A stretch of DNA of 6,646 bases from CAYZYO01 sp964482585. Its GTDB lineage: Bacteria > Bacillota > Syntrophomonadia > Syntrophomonadales > Syntrophomonadaceae. The notes under the pieces are model-generated. The model ran no database searches and was not told the origin of the DNA. It was given only the letters and a program-made list of their open reading frames with translations. A program made the translations under genes and the position numbers. The DNA lies in contig CAYZYO010000112.1 in assembly GCA_964482585.1 (NCBI GenBank), positions 1 through 6,646 of the forward strand, given 5' to 3'. Of this stretch, positions 1 to 6,235 are shown in pieces. How positions within the stretch are numbered: the stretch's first letter is position 1; each line of letters opens with the position of its first letter.

Positions 1-13
1 TAATTTAGTTTCA

Positions 14-45
14 ATAAAAAGCCCTATGAATTATGAAAATAGGGT
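14..45 (-). terminator. Possible minus-strand intrinsic terminator
   Basis: Read on the minus strand, CCCTAT and ATAGGG (positions 44-39 and 27-22) form a 6-bp stem with an 11-nt loop. It is followed by C and then TTTTTATT (20-13). The stem is short but half G/C, and the T-run is clear. No minus-strand gene is visible to its right in the window, so it may be a relic of a lost gene or chance. It has no T-run in the plus direction. Confidence 0.3.
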
Positions 46-443
46 GAGGTGCAAGAGTTAAATTGGGTAGAAACAGTATACGGCATGTAAAATTACCCGG
101 TAATAAGATATCTCTTATCTAGTGTTTAATATTGTTGATCAGTTTGCTTTCCCTTCTTAATCAATCTTGAACGTATTTATAGTTGTGATTTTAGTTCTTG
201 TTAAGTTTTAACACATTAATAAGATTATGATCAAATATTTATTAAGCCTAATTTGCACTATTAATAACAATTAATACTAAGCAGTTTCTAATAAGTAACT
301 AATATGGCATAAATCCATAACAAATAAGTAGCCAAGAGTGTTGAGATACACTAACAATGCGAAGATAGTTCTTGAAAAGTAAATATGGAAGATGATGTAA
401 AAGGTAAAAGACTTAAGCGATGTGAAAAATCTAAAAATCAATG

Positions 444-451
444 AAAGGAGG
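444..451 (+). other. Orphan strong Shine-Dalgarno sequence
   Basis: AAAGGAGG is a near-perfect anti-16S match, but no ATG, GTG or TTG lies 5-12 bases downstream; the triplet at the expected start position (459) is ATT. The frame from 459 reads I-F-T-K-A-Y-K-T-F-stop (ending at 488). A 20-codon frame (385-444) ends in ATGA just before the site. This looks like a former gene junction whose downstream gene has been lost. Confidence 0.35.
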
Positions 452-542
452 ATTAAGTATTTTTACAAAAGCATATAAAACCTTCTAGATTTTAAAGAAC
501 TGAGTCTTCGTCAACATTTAGCAACAGAAAGGTGGATATTAA

Positions 543-2096
543 ATGGATCTCAACAAGTATTTTGCTTCTGCAGTAGAAGAACACGCAAAAAATATTCCTG
601 ATAGAATAGCTGTTAATGATAATGGTCGATACACCAAAACATGGAAAGAATTGGCTGATGATGTAACCCGGGTTAGCAATTCATTTTTAAATCTTGGTTT
701 AAAAAAAGGGGATACCATCGCTACATTGCTAAAGGCAGGTTATGGATTTCATGTTGTTTTTATGGCAGCTTCAACCGTAGGCTTAACAGTAGTGCCGTTA
801 GATATGAGATTTAAGGCTAATGAAGCAGCTGAACTGTGTAATAGAACAAATCCCAGGATTTTAATTAGCAGCGCTTTCCCGGTCAATGACGTGGTGAAGG
901 ACTATGATAAGTTTGAATATATTTATGCTTATGAAGATGAAATTGATTATCCCGGGGCACTGCCATATGAAAAACTACTCGAAGGAAGCTTAACTCCTAT
1001 ACCGGAAGAGCAAAAGGGTTCTGCAGATGACACCCTGATTATTGTTTTTACCAGTGGTACAACCGGTATGCCCAAGGGGGCTATGATAACCAACCGGAAC
1101 TGCTGGTGGATAAGTAAAAATGCAGCTGAAACCTGGGAATTCACCCATGATGATATTGTCTGCAATTATTTGCCTACCAGTCATTGTGCCTGTGTAAATG
1201 ATGAAATAACCCTGGCTATTTTTGCTGGATGTACCTCATTCTGTATGCCTGGATTTGATCCCCTCGAAGTAATCAAGGCTATTGAAAAACAGCGGATTAC
1301 CTATATTTTGACAATACCTACCGTTTTCCGGCTTCTCATGTTAAATGTGGACATGAAAAAATTTGACCTTACCAGTATGAGGGCATTAATTCTTTCCGGA
1401 GAATCTGTAAGTGCAGAACTGGCTTCAGTTGTAAACGATTATTTCCCGAATACTCATGTAATTTCCAGTTGGGGGATGAGTGAAACTGCGGGCTATTTCA
1501 CTTTAACCAAACCCAGTGATCCATTAGAAATAGTATGTACAACTGAAGGTTCACCAAAGGGCTACAATATGATGAGACCATTAAAAGATGATGGAGCTTG
1601 GGCCAAGATAGGCGAACTTGGTGAATTATGTATTACTGGACCTCAAGTTGTACCGGGGTATATGGATAAAGAGCATACGGAAGCTACGTTCTTTGAAAAA
1701 GATGGTGCTAGATGGATGAAGACCGGTGATACCGGTTATATGGATGAATCTGGCTATATGCACTTTGTCGGTCGCTGTAAAGAGATGTATATAAGTGGTG
1801 GATATAATGTTTATCCCCCTGAAATTGAAGCCTACCTGGGAAAACATGAAAAAATAAATGCAGCTGCTGTTGTTGGAGTAAGTGACCCGGTATGGGGCGA
1901 AGTAGGCTATGCATTTATCCAGCCTGAAAAGGATATAGAGTTAACTGCAGAAGAAGTAAACATCTATTGTAAGGAAGGGTTAGCAGACTATAAGAGACCT
2001 AAAAAGGTCTTTATAAGGACCGATATTCCCAAAACAGCAATTGGAAAAATCGAAAAAAAGACTATTAACAATAATATAGATTTCTATACTAGTTAA
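543..2096 (+). CDS. Class I acyl-CoA ligase (AMP-dependent synthetase)
   Basis: This is a cytoplasmic adenylate-forming enzyme that activates a carboxylic acid with ATP and joins it to CoA. At 517 aa it is full length for the family. The ATP-binding P-loop is intact (T170-SGTTGMPKG to 179). Also present are the A5-type motif SWGMSETAG (319-327), TGD (394-396), the hinge region GRCKEMYISGGYNVYP (410-425) and the C-terminal PKTAIGK with the expected catalytic lysine K502. The start is supported by AAAGGTGG at 528-534, 8 bases before ATG. Overall it resembles the crotonobetaine/carnitine-CoA ligase (CaiC) and fatty-acyl-CoA ligase branch, but the substrate cannot be deduced. It is the first intact gene of the module; the transporter follows after 148 bp, which is enough room for its own promoter. 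No frame damage is seen. Confidence 0.92.
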   Translation: MDLNKYFASAVEEHAKNIPDRIAVNDNGRYTKTWKELADDVTRVSNSFLNLGLKKGDTIATLLKAGYGFHVVFMAASTVGLTVVPLDMRFKANEAAELCNRTNPRILISSAFPVNDVVKDYDKFEYIYAYEDEIDYPGALPYEKLLEGSLTPIPEEQKGSADDTLIIVFTSGTTGMPKGAMITNRNCWWISKNAAETWEFTHDDIVCNYLPTSHCACVNDEITLAIFAGCTSFCMPGFDPLEVIKAIEKQRITYILTIPTVFRLLMLNVDMKKFDLTSMRALILSGESVSAELASVVNDYFPNTHVISSWGMSETAGYFTLTKPSDPLEIVCTTEGSPKGYNMMRPLKDDGAWAKIGELGELCITGPQVVPGYMDKEHTEATFFEKDGARWMKTGDTGYMDESGYMHFVGRCKEMYISGGYNVYPPEIEAYLGKHEKINAAAVVGVSDPVWGEVGYAFIQPEKDIELTAEEVNIYCKEGLADYKRPKKVFIRTDIPKTAIGKIEKKTINNNIDFYTS

Positions 2097-2244
2097 TTCG
2101 CTATTTTAGCCAGATGTTTATTAAACTTATATATCTGTATTGGAAATAAGTTAAAGTAATGTATCTAGATTATTCTTAAAAAGGTATAGGTAAAACACTA
2201 AATACGTTGTTTAATAAAAAACAGATTATTAAGGAGGGTTTCTT

Positions 2245-2838
2245 ATGTCAGAATATAGACCATGGGCAAATCCCGCACCAGCAGGTTTGGTTGCACTAGC
2301 TTTAGCAGTAATGCTATTTTATGCTATGCTACAGGGACTGATTGATTCTTCATCAAATGTATATATTGGTTTTTGGTTATTGGGTGGGTTTATAGTTCAG
2401 GGCGTATGTGGACTTATTGATTTAAAAGAAGGAGCACTAACCGGTGGAAATGTGTTTTTATTCTTTGCTGGCTTCTTTATGTTTGCAGGCGGTTGTATCG
2501 ATATATTAAGCTACTATGCCAATTTATACGGTTGGCAGATGAATGCCCTGGCAAATGGGTATGCATGGATTATATTATCAGCTGCTCTTATAACGTGGAC
2601 CCCGGCTTATCTTAAAGAAGCACCCAAGGTGTTTTCTTCTCTGGTATTAATTTTAGATGTATTCGTAGTTTGTGTTACTCTGATTAAATTAGAGATGGCT
2701 TCACCAGCTATAATAAGTATTGCATCAGTAATGGCATTTTTAGCAGTTTTTGTTGCTATGTATTTTGCTATGGCTGTAATAATCAATGGTGCCTGGGGTA
2801 GAGCAGTATTACCTGTAGGGACTCCCTGGATAAAATAA
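2245..2838 (+). CDS. Acetate uptake transporter, GPR1/FUN34/YaaH (SatP) family
   Basis: This is a predicted inner-membrane channel or proton-coupled carrier for acetate and similar short-chain acids such as succinate or propionate. It is 197 aa, the usual size. The N-terminal family signature N9-PAPAGL is present, and the C-terminal end G-R-A-V-L-P-V-G matches the E. coli SatP ending GRTVLPIG. Six hydrophobic segments are visible at roughly 14-34, 40-58, 69-91, 103-122, 129-148 and 154-179. The start is fixed by AAGGAGG (2231-2237), 7 bases before ATG. It lies between two CoA ligases, so a role in bringing in the acid that is then activated, or in releasing acetate made by thiolysis, is likely but inferred. 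The direction of transport and exact substrate are unknown. Confidence 0.9.
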   Translation: MSEYRPWANPAPAGLVALALAVMLFYAMLQGLIDSSSNVYIGFWLLGGFIVQGVCGLIDLKEGALTGGNVFLFFAGFFMFAGGCIDILSYYANLYGWQMNALANGYAWIILSAALITWTPAYLKEAPKVFSSLVLILDVFVVCVTLIKLEMASPAIISIASVMAFLAVFVAMYFAMAVIINGAWGRAVLPVGTPWIK

Positions 2839-2922
2839 AATTCATTAAAGATTATAAAGATCTTTCGATTAGTTTTTCCAAAAGTAGACCGGTGCGGACA
2901 CGACTTCGAAAGGAGTATTCAT

Positions 2923-3135
2923 ATGAAGAAATACTACGGTAGGCCAATGAGGTTTTACCCAGAGATTCTAAATTTTATGTCAGCCGAAGAACGACAGGAA
3001 CACAAGGACAAAGTGATGCGCGAGAGTATTCAGTATATGTATAAGAATTCTCCTGAATTCTATCAAGTTAGGTTTAAAGTCTTGAACCTGGTGATGTTAA
3101 GACAATTGATGATCTGCGCAAAGTTCCCGTTCTAA
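2923..3135 (+). pseudogene. PaaK-like CoA ligase, N-terminal fragment (frameshifted)
   Basis: These 70 codons encode the N-terminal part of a phenylacetate-CoA ligase-like protein (start MKKYYGRPMRFYPEIL, then a helix-rich segment ending YKNSPEFYQVRFK). The start has a good site, AAAGGAG at 2909-2915, 7 bases before ATG. Homology in this frame ends at AAA 3076-3078. The family sequence resumes two bases later in the third frame as LEPGDVKTIDDLRKVPVLMDK, starting at 3081 and continuing into the next ORF. Family members usually have about three residues (like E-A-G) at this point, so a 7-bp deletion fits best (inference). The 17 codons after the shift are out-of-frame noise. The fragment alone lacks all ATP-binding motifs and should not be active. 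Its TAA overlaps the next ATG as TAATG. Confidence 0.85.
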
Positions 3136-4295
3136 TGGATAAAAATGCCGAACGCTTAAGCATGGAAGAAAGTCTGGACAGGTATAATCATCCATTTGGA
3201 CTTCATGTCTGTGCTGATCCTAATGACATTATATTGACTGGGGGAACAGCTGGAACTACTGGACATCCGACATATCCATACAGCGTAACTGAAGCAGATA
3301 CCGACCTTATTGATAACACTATGGCTTTTTTGCATAATGACATTTGGGAACTTGGTAAAGGTGACCGCGCCTGGTTTATTTTCCCACTGGGAGTATATGC
3401 AACAACAGTAGCCATGTTAGGTGGAGTTAGAAGAGCAGGGATTTTACAGCTTCCTATAGATATTCGACTTGGCCCCCAGTTTGCTTTTGATCTAGCTAAA
3501 TGGACCAGGCCCACCTTTGTTTGGACGGGAAATACTATTATGCTGCATTATATAAAGTTATGGGAGGAACAGGGTATAGATCCAAGAGATTACAAACTCA
3601 AACTTATTGCCTGCTCAGGAGAAAAGGGGATTGAAGACCCTGGTATTAAAGGGAAAATTGAAAATGCCTTGGGATGCAGAATGTATGACTTCTGGGCTCC
3701 ATCACAGACCAATATATGTGCTTCATGTAATTCTGATGAGTTCTATGGACTGCACAATTTTGCTGATGACTTCGATAGTGGCTTTGAAGATTTGGTTAAT
3801 CCAAAAACCAAAGAGCCAATAGAAATAAAAGATGGTGCCATAGGAGAAATTGTTATTACTGCATTTAAGAAAAAAGGGTCACCTTATTTCAAATATGCAA
3901 CTGGCGATATAGCTGAGGTTTCTGTTTCTGAATGCCCAGGCTGCGGATTCAAAGGAATGCGTGGGAAAATTGTAGGGCGAGCTGATGATATGTTAACGGT
4001 TAAGGGTGTTAATGTCTTTGGCGGAGCTTTAATAACCGCCGTAAGAAAAGAAATGGGAGAAAAATTAACCGGGCATTTATTCATAATTAAGGAATCACCT
4101 AGTCCAAAGGTAGTTGATCTAAAACTGAGTGTTGAATATGCACCAGGTCAGGAAAATAATCTGGATAAACTAGCTGAGGAAATTAAGCAAATATGTAAAG
4201 CCAATTTCAGATGCTCACCAACAGTTGAGTGGGCAAAACCAGAAACCTTGCCCCGGTACGCAAGAAAAACTCCTGCTATGTTAAAACGCTACTAG
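3135..4295 (+). CDS. PaaK-like phenylacetate-CoA ligase family protein, main fragment
   Basis: This is the catalytic body (386 aa) of a PaaK-family CoA ligase, which forms an aryl- or acyl-CoA through an acyl-adenylate. It carries the ATP-binding loop TGGTAGTTGHPT (35-46), ATGD (255-258), GRADDMLTVKGVNVF (281-295) and a C-terminal LPRYARK with candidate catalytic lysine K378. A CPGC pair sits at 267-270, where PaaK proteins often have a Cys-rich turn. The A5 region is unusual: FWAPSQTN (186-193) replaces the usual YGxSE/TE-type motif. The ATG at 3135 is really an internal Met of the ancestral protein; in-frame homology extends upstream to 3081, then meets TAA at 3075-3077. No Shine-Dalgarno sequence precedes it, so translation could only come by reinitiation through the TAATG overlap. 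The original protein would be about 455 aa. It is either a pseudogene or a two-ORF enzyme; the substrate is unknown. Confidence 0.85.
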   Translation: MDKNAERLSMEESLDRYNHPFGLHVCADPNDIILTGGTAGTTGHPTYPYSVTEADTDLIDNTMAFLHNDIWELGKGDRAWFIFPLGVYATTVAMLGGVRRAGILQLPIDIRLGPQFAFDLAKWTRPTFVWTGNTIMLHYIKLWEEQGIDPRDYKLKLIACSGEKGIEDPGIKGKIENALGCRMYDFWAPSQTNICASCNSDEFYGLHNFADDFDSGFEDLVNPKTKEPIEIKDGAIGEIVITAFKKKGSPYFKYATGDIAEVSVSECPGCGFKGMRGKIVGRADDMLTVKGVNVFGGALITAVRKEMGEKLTGHLFIIKESPSPKVVDLKLSVEYAPGQENNLDKLAEEIKQICKANFRCSPTVEWAKPETLPRYARKTPAMLKRY

Positions 4296-4349
4296 GCAAG
4301 TCTATAATTATTAAGGCAATTACTTTAATTTACTATTCCATTTCAACAA

Positions 4350-4381
4350 GGGGGGCTTTCTTACCTTTCAGGAAGCTCCTC
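4350..4381 (+). terminator. Hairpin downstream of PaaK-like gene, possible terminator
   Basis: GGGGGGCTTTC (4350-4360) can pair with GGAAGCTCCTC (4371-4381) to form an 11-bp stem with three G-U pairs and a 10-nt loop. It lies 54 bases after the stop codon. It is the most stable stem seen in the spacer, but only AATCCAATTTAATAG follows and there is no proper U-tract, so it may instead be a transcript 3'-end stabiliser or a weak terminator. Confidence 0.35.
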
Positions 4382-4485
4382 AATCCAATTTAATAGTATT
4401 CCTTGTAGGTTTTATTGTTATATACACTACGGAAAGTCTTTGTTTCAACATTTAATATACGAAAACCATGAACTGCCGGATATAA

Positions 4486-4509
4486 ATTAGTAACTAATTA
4501 GTTACTAAT
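4486..4509. promoter_or_regulatory. Perfect 24-bp palindrome, probable operator
   Basis: The whole 24 bp is its own reverse complement. It is built from two adjacent 11-mers, TTAGTAACTAA (4487-4497) and TTAGTTACTAA (4498-4508). Each is itself a palindrome around a central base, so it offers either one large site or two abutting dimer sites. This architecture is typical of TetR- or MarR-type repressor operators. It lies 132 bp before the crotonase start at 4641. A possible -10 element, TATACT, is at 4543-4548, without a good -35. The binding protein is not in the window. The symmetry is certain; the operator role is inference. Confidence 0.6.
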
Positions 4510-4640
4510 ATCATAATAAGCAGCTAAATAAGAAGTTTTATATATACTAAATTTACTTTCATTAAAAAATGTATATTTCAACAATGGGTTGGAAGAAATT
4601 TATTGAAAAACAGCAAACCGGACAAGGAGGAATGATGTTT

Positions 4641-5411
4641 ATGAAATTCAAATTTATAAGGTTGGAAATTAAGGATGATATCGGTATAGTTACGGTTAAT
4701 CGACCACCTATCAATGCAGTAAACAATGAGCTTCACAGGGAAATGACACATATGTTTAATTCCATTATTAATAATAATGATGAGCTGAGGGTAGTTATAA
4801 TGCGTGCAGAAGGGAAAACCTTTATGGCAGGAAATGATCTAAAGGAACTCGGTGCACTTAATAAAGAAACGGTAGTTGAAACCCGCGATACACTTAAAGA
4901 AGCTATGAATGCCGTATATTATTGCCGGGTTCCGGTAATTGGTGCAGTAAACGGGGCAGCCGTAGGAGGAGGTCTTTGTTATTGTGCCTGCTGTGATATT
5001 TTGGTAGCTGCAGAAGATGCGTTTTTTGGTTTGCCTGAAGTCAAGGTTGCTATTGTAGGGGCAGCAGCATTTCTCCGGCAGATGGTACCTAAAAAGGTAG
5101 CTTACTATATGGCTTTAACCGGGCAAAATATAAGCGCCCAGGAAATGCACAAATACGGTGCTGTACTTAAAGTTGTACCTTTAGAGGAATTGATGGATGA
5201 AGCAATGAAAGTGGCTAAAATTTTAAGTGCTCAACCCCCATTAGTACAACAGGATTTTAAAAAAGCCATGCATATTAATGAAGATGCCAGGCTTGGAGAA
5301 AAGTATGATATTGAAATGAGTTTTACTACTCATCATTTAGAAACCGAGGATTTTAAAGAAGGTATTAGTGCTTTTTTTGAACGCAGGATACCACAATTTA
5401 AGGGAAGATAA
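4641..5411 (+). CDS. Enoyl-CoA hydratase/isomerase (crotonase) family protein
   Basis: This is a cytoplasmic crotonase-fold enzyme acting on an acyl-CoA (hydration, isomerisation or a related reaction); 256 aa from this start is normal for the family. The first oxyanion-hole segment is FMAGNDLKEL (61-70) and the second is NGAAVGGG (104-111). FGLPEV (129-134) keeps the second catalytic glutamate (E133). The position of the first (rat Glu144, in GGGCELA) is Cys113, within the unusual L-C-Y-C-A-C-C-D segment (112-119). The usual PGAGGTQRL loop is replaced by VGAAAFLRQM, so simple hydratase activity is doubtful. The frame is open from ATG 4569, but AAGGAGG (4624-4630) points to ATG 4635 or 4641. 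4641 is chosen because MKFKFIRLEI fits the family N-terminus; a start at 4632 is too close to the site. A 24-bp palindrome lies upstream, and a degenerate paralogue follows. Confidence 0.88.
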   Translation: MKFKFIRLEIKDDIGIVTVNRPPINAVNNELHREMTHMFNSIINNNDELRVVIMRAEGKTFMAGNDLKELGALNKETVVETRDTLKEAMNAVYYCRVPVIGAVNGAAVGGGLCYCACCDILVAAEDAFFGLPEVKVAIVGAAAFLRQMVPKKVAYYMALTGQNISAQEMHKYGAVLKVVPLEELMDEAMKVAKILSAQPPLVQQDFKKAMHINEDARLGEKYDIEMSFTTHHLETEDFKEGISAFFERRIPQFKGR

Positions 5412-5731
5412 TGGTTTTAAAGTTTATAAGGAAATAGACTTTATACATTGTAACAATTGAGGATTTTGCATAATAGTTATTTTATATTATTAGAAATTTT
5501 GTACCCTGCAGAGGAGACTTAAACCGGCTAAACTGTCATCCTGGGTAAAGTGAAATGGAAAAGATTCTTTGCTGAAGCTCAGAACATGTTTGAATTATGC
5601 AAAATTCTCAACTAGTCTCTGCTTTACTACAGAAGATCAAAGAAGGTATGAAGGCATTTGTTAAAAAGAGAAAACCTGAGTTTAAAGAAAAATAAATCAG
5701 GTGAATTATAATAGAGTAGTTTTACAAATCC
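5412..5731. other. Gene-remnant spacer between crotonase and thiolase
   Basis: There is no intact ORF here. The first half (5412-5570) is AT-rich and unassigned. It includes a small odd palindrome, ATTGTAACAAT (5447-5457), and an AAAGT/ACTTT pair near 5420-5440 with no clear terminator. The second half is the crotonase remnant. The thiolase fragment begins immediately after, without a ribosome-binding site. Confidence 0.6.
5571..5695 (+). pseudogene. Degenerate 3' end of a second crotonase gene
   Basis: Broken frames spell a crotonase C-terminus. A-E-A-Q-N-M-F-E-L-C lies in one frame (5571-5600) and L-C-F-T-T-E-D in another (5617-5637). After one extra base (C5638), KEGMKAFVKKRKPEFKEK then a stop runs from 5639 to 5695. 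The tail matches the ending of the intact crotonase just upstream (TEDFKEGISAFFERRIPQFK) and the standard family ending. Nothing upstream in 5412-5570 could be assigned, and no oxyanion-hole motifs are seen, so most of the gene is gone. It is not a product-forming gene. It shows that a second crotonase once lay directly before the thiolase. Confidence 0.7.
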
Positions 5732-6219
5732 ATGCTTAATAGTGAAATGATACGGTTTGCTGGGATAGGACAGGCTTCATCTCCCCAGCTGGCCAAGCAG
5801 AGCAGGTGTTTACCGAGATTGAAAGCCAGGGAAATTGCCTCTCAGCAGGCTTATAGTATGGCCGGAGTGAGACCGGAGGATATTGATATCTGTGAACTTC
5901 ATGATTGCTTTAGTATTGCCTCCTTGATAGCGGCAGAAAGCCTGGGGTTTTTTGAATTCGGGACAGCCGGGGAAGCCTGGGAAAAAGGTGAAACCCGAAT
6001 CGGAGGCAAGATTCCCATAAATATTTCCGGTGGGCTAAAATCTAAAGGCCATCCTATTGGAGCTACTGGAGCTTCCCAGGTATATGAAGTAACCCGTCAA
6101 TTACGTGGTCAGTTGGTACACCAGGGCAGGCAGGTAGAAGGGGCTAGGCTAAACTTGGCCTTATAGATACATTAGGTGGAGATGGACTGATTGTTAATCT
6201 TATTTTATCAGCTAACTAA
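5732..6219 (+). pseudogene. SCP-x-type thiolase, C-terminal remnant (truncated, frameshifted)
   Basis: Thiolases of this type cleave or form 3-ketoacyl-CoA. Only the last 160 or so residues of a roughly 390-residue enzyme remain. Visible are IRFAGIGQASSPQLA (7-21), AYSMAGVRPEDIDICELHDCF (about 40-60, with H57) and the terminal motif SGGLKSKGHPIGATG (99-113). The N-terminal half with the nucleophilic cysteine is absent. The open frame stops at TAG 6164-6166, but the family ending continues in another frame as LGLIDTLGGDGLIVNLILSAN, stop 6217-6219. The shift lies in 6149-6156, where about five extra bases or an equivalent change sit after G-A-R. No Shine-Dalgarno sequence precedes ATG 5732, which lies inside ancestral coding sequence. 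The remnant ends 16 bases before the DUF35 gene, the usual partner order for this thiolase class. Confidence 0.85.
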
Positions 6220-6235
6220 GAGGAGGGAATAAATC

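Larger units (their letters stand above)
1..542. other. AT-rich non-coding leader region
   Basis: No ORF of convincing length or family similarity is seen on either strand. The stretch holds several short inverted repeats: 22-27 with 39-44, 103-108 with 113-118, 259-265 with 270-276, 303-307 with 315-319, and 337-341 with 348-352. It also holds an orphan ribosome-binding site at 444-451 and a near copy, at 290-303, of the operator half-site found at 4485-4498. It probably contains the promoter of the ligase at 543, but no strong -35/-10 pair stands out. The best weak pairs are TTGTTA (198-203) with TAAGAT (220-225), 16 bases apart, and TTGAAA (372-377) with TGTAAA (396-401), 18 bases apart. 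Confidence 0.6.

Noticed and set aside
63..100. Stem between 63-70 and 93-100 as a small RNA or riboswitch element
   Set aside because: Three of eight pairs are G-U, the loop is 22 nt, and no known riboswitch or T-box consensus is present.
947..1914. Four minus-strand ORFs of 64-73 codons inside the first ligase gene
   Set aside because: They lie wholly within a well-supported plus-strand gene, lack ribosome sites and show no family motifs.
2846..2880. AAAGAT/ATCTTT hairpin followed by a T-run after the transporter gene
   Set aside because: The stem is only six mostly A-T pairs and the T-run starts seven bases away, so it is too weak to call a terminator.
3203..3514. 103-codon minus-strand ORF inside the PaaK-like gene
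   Set aside because: It is a shadow of the strong coding frame on the other strand, with no recognisable domain.
3607..4084. Plus-strand ORF 3607-3822 and minus-strand ORF 3884-4084
   Set aside because: Both overlap the PaaK-like coding frame completely and encode no known motif.
4569..4640. N-terminal extension of the crotonase from ATG 4569
   Set aside because: The frame is open, but no ribosome site precedes 4569, while AAGGAGG at 4624-4630 lies inside the extension and the family N-terminus begins at about 4641.
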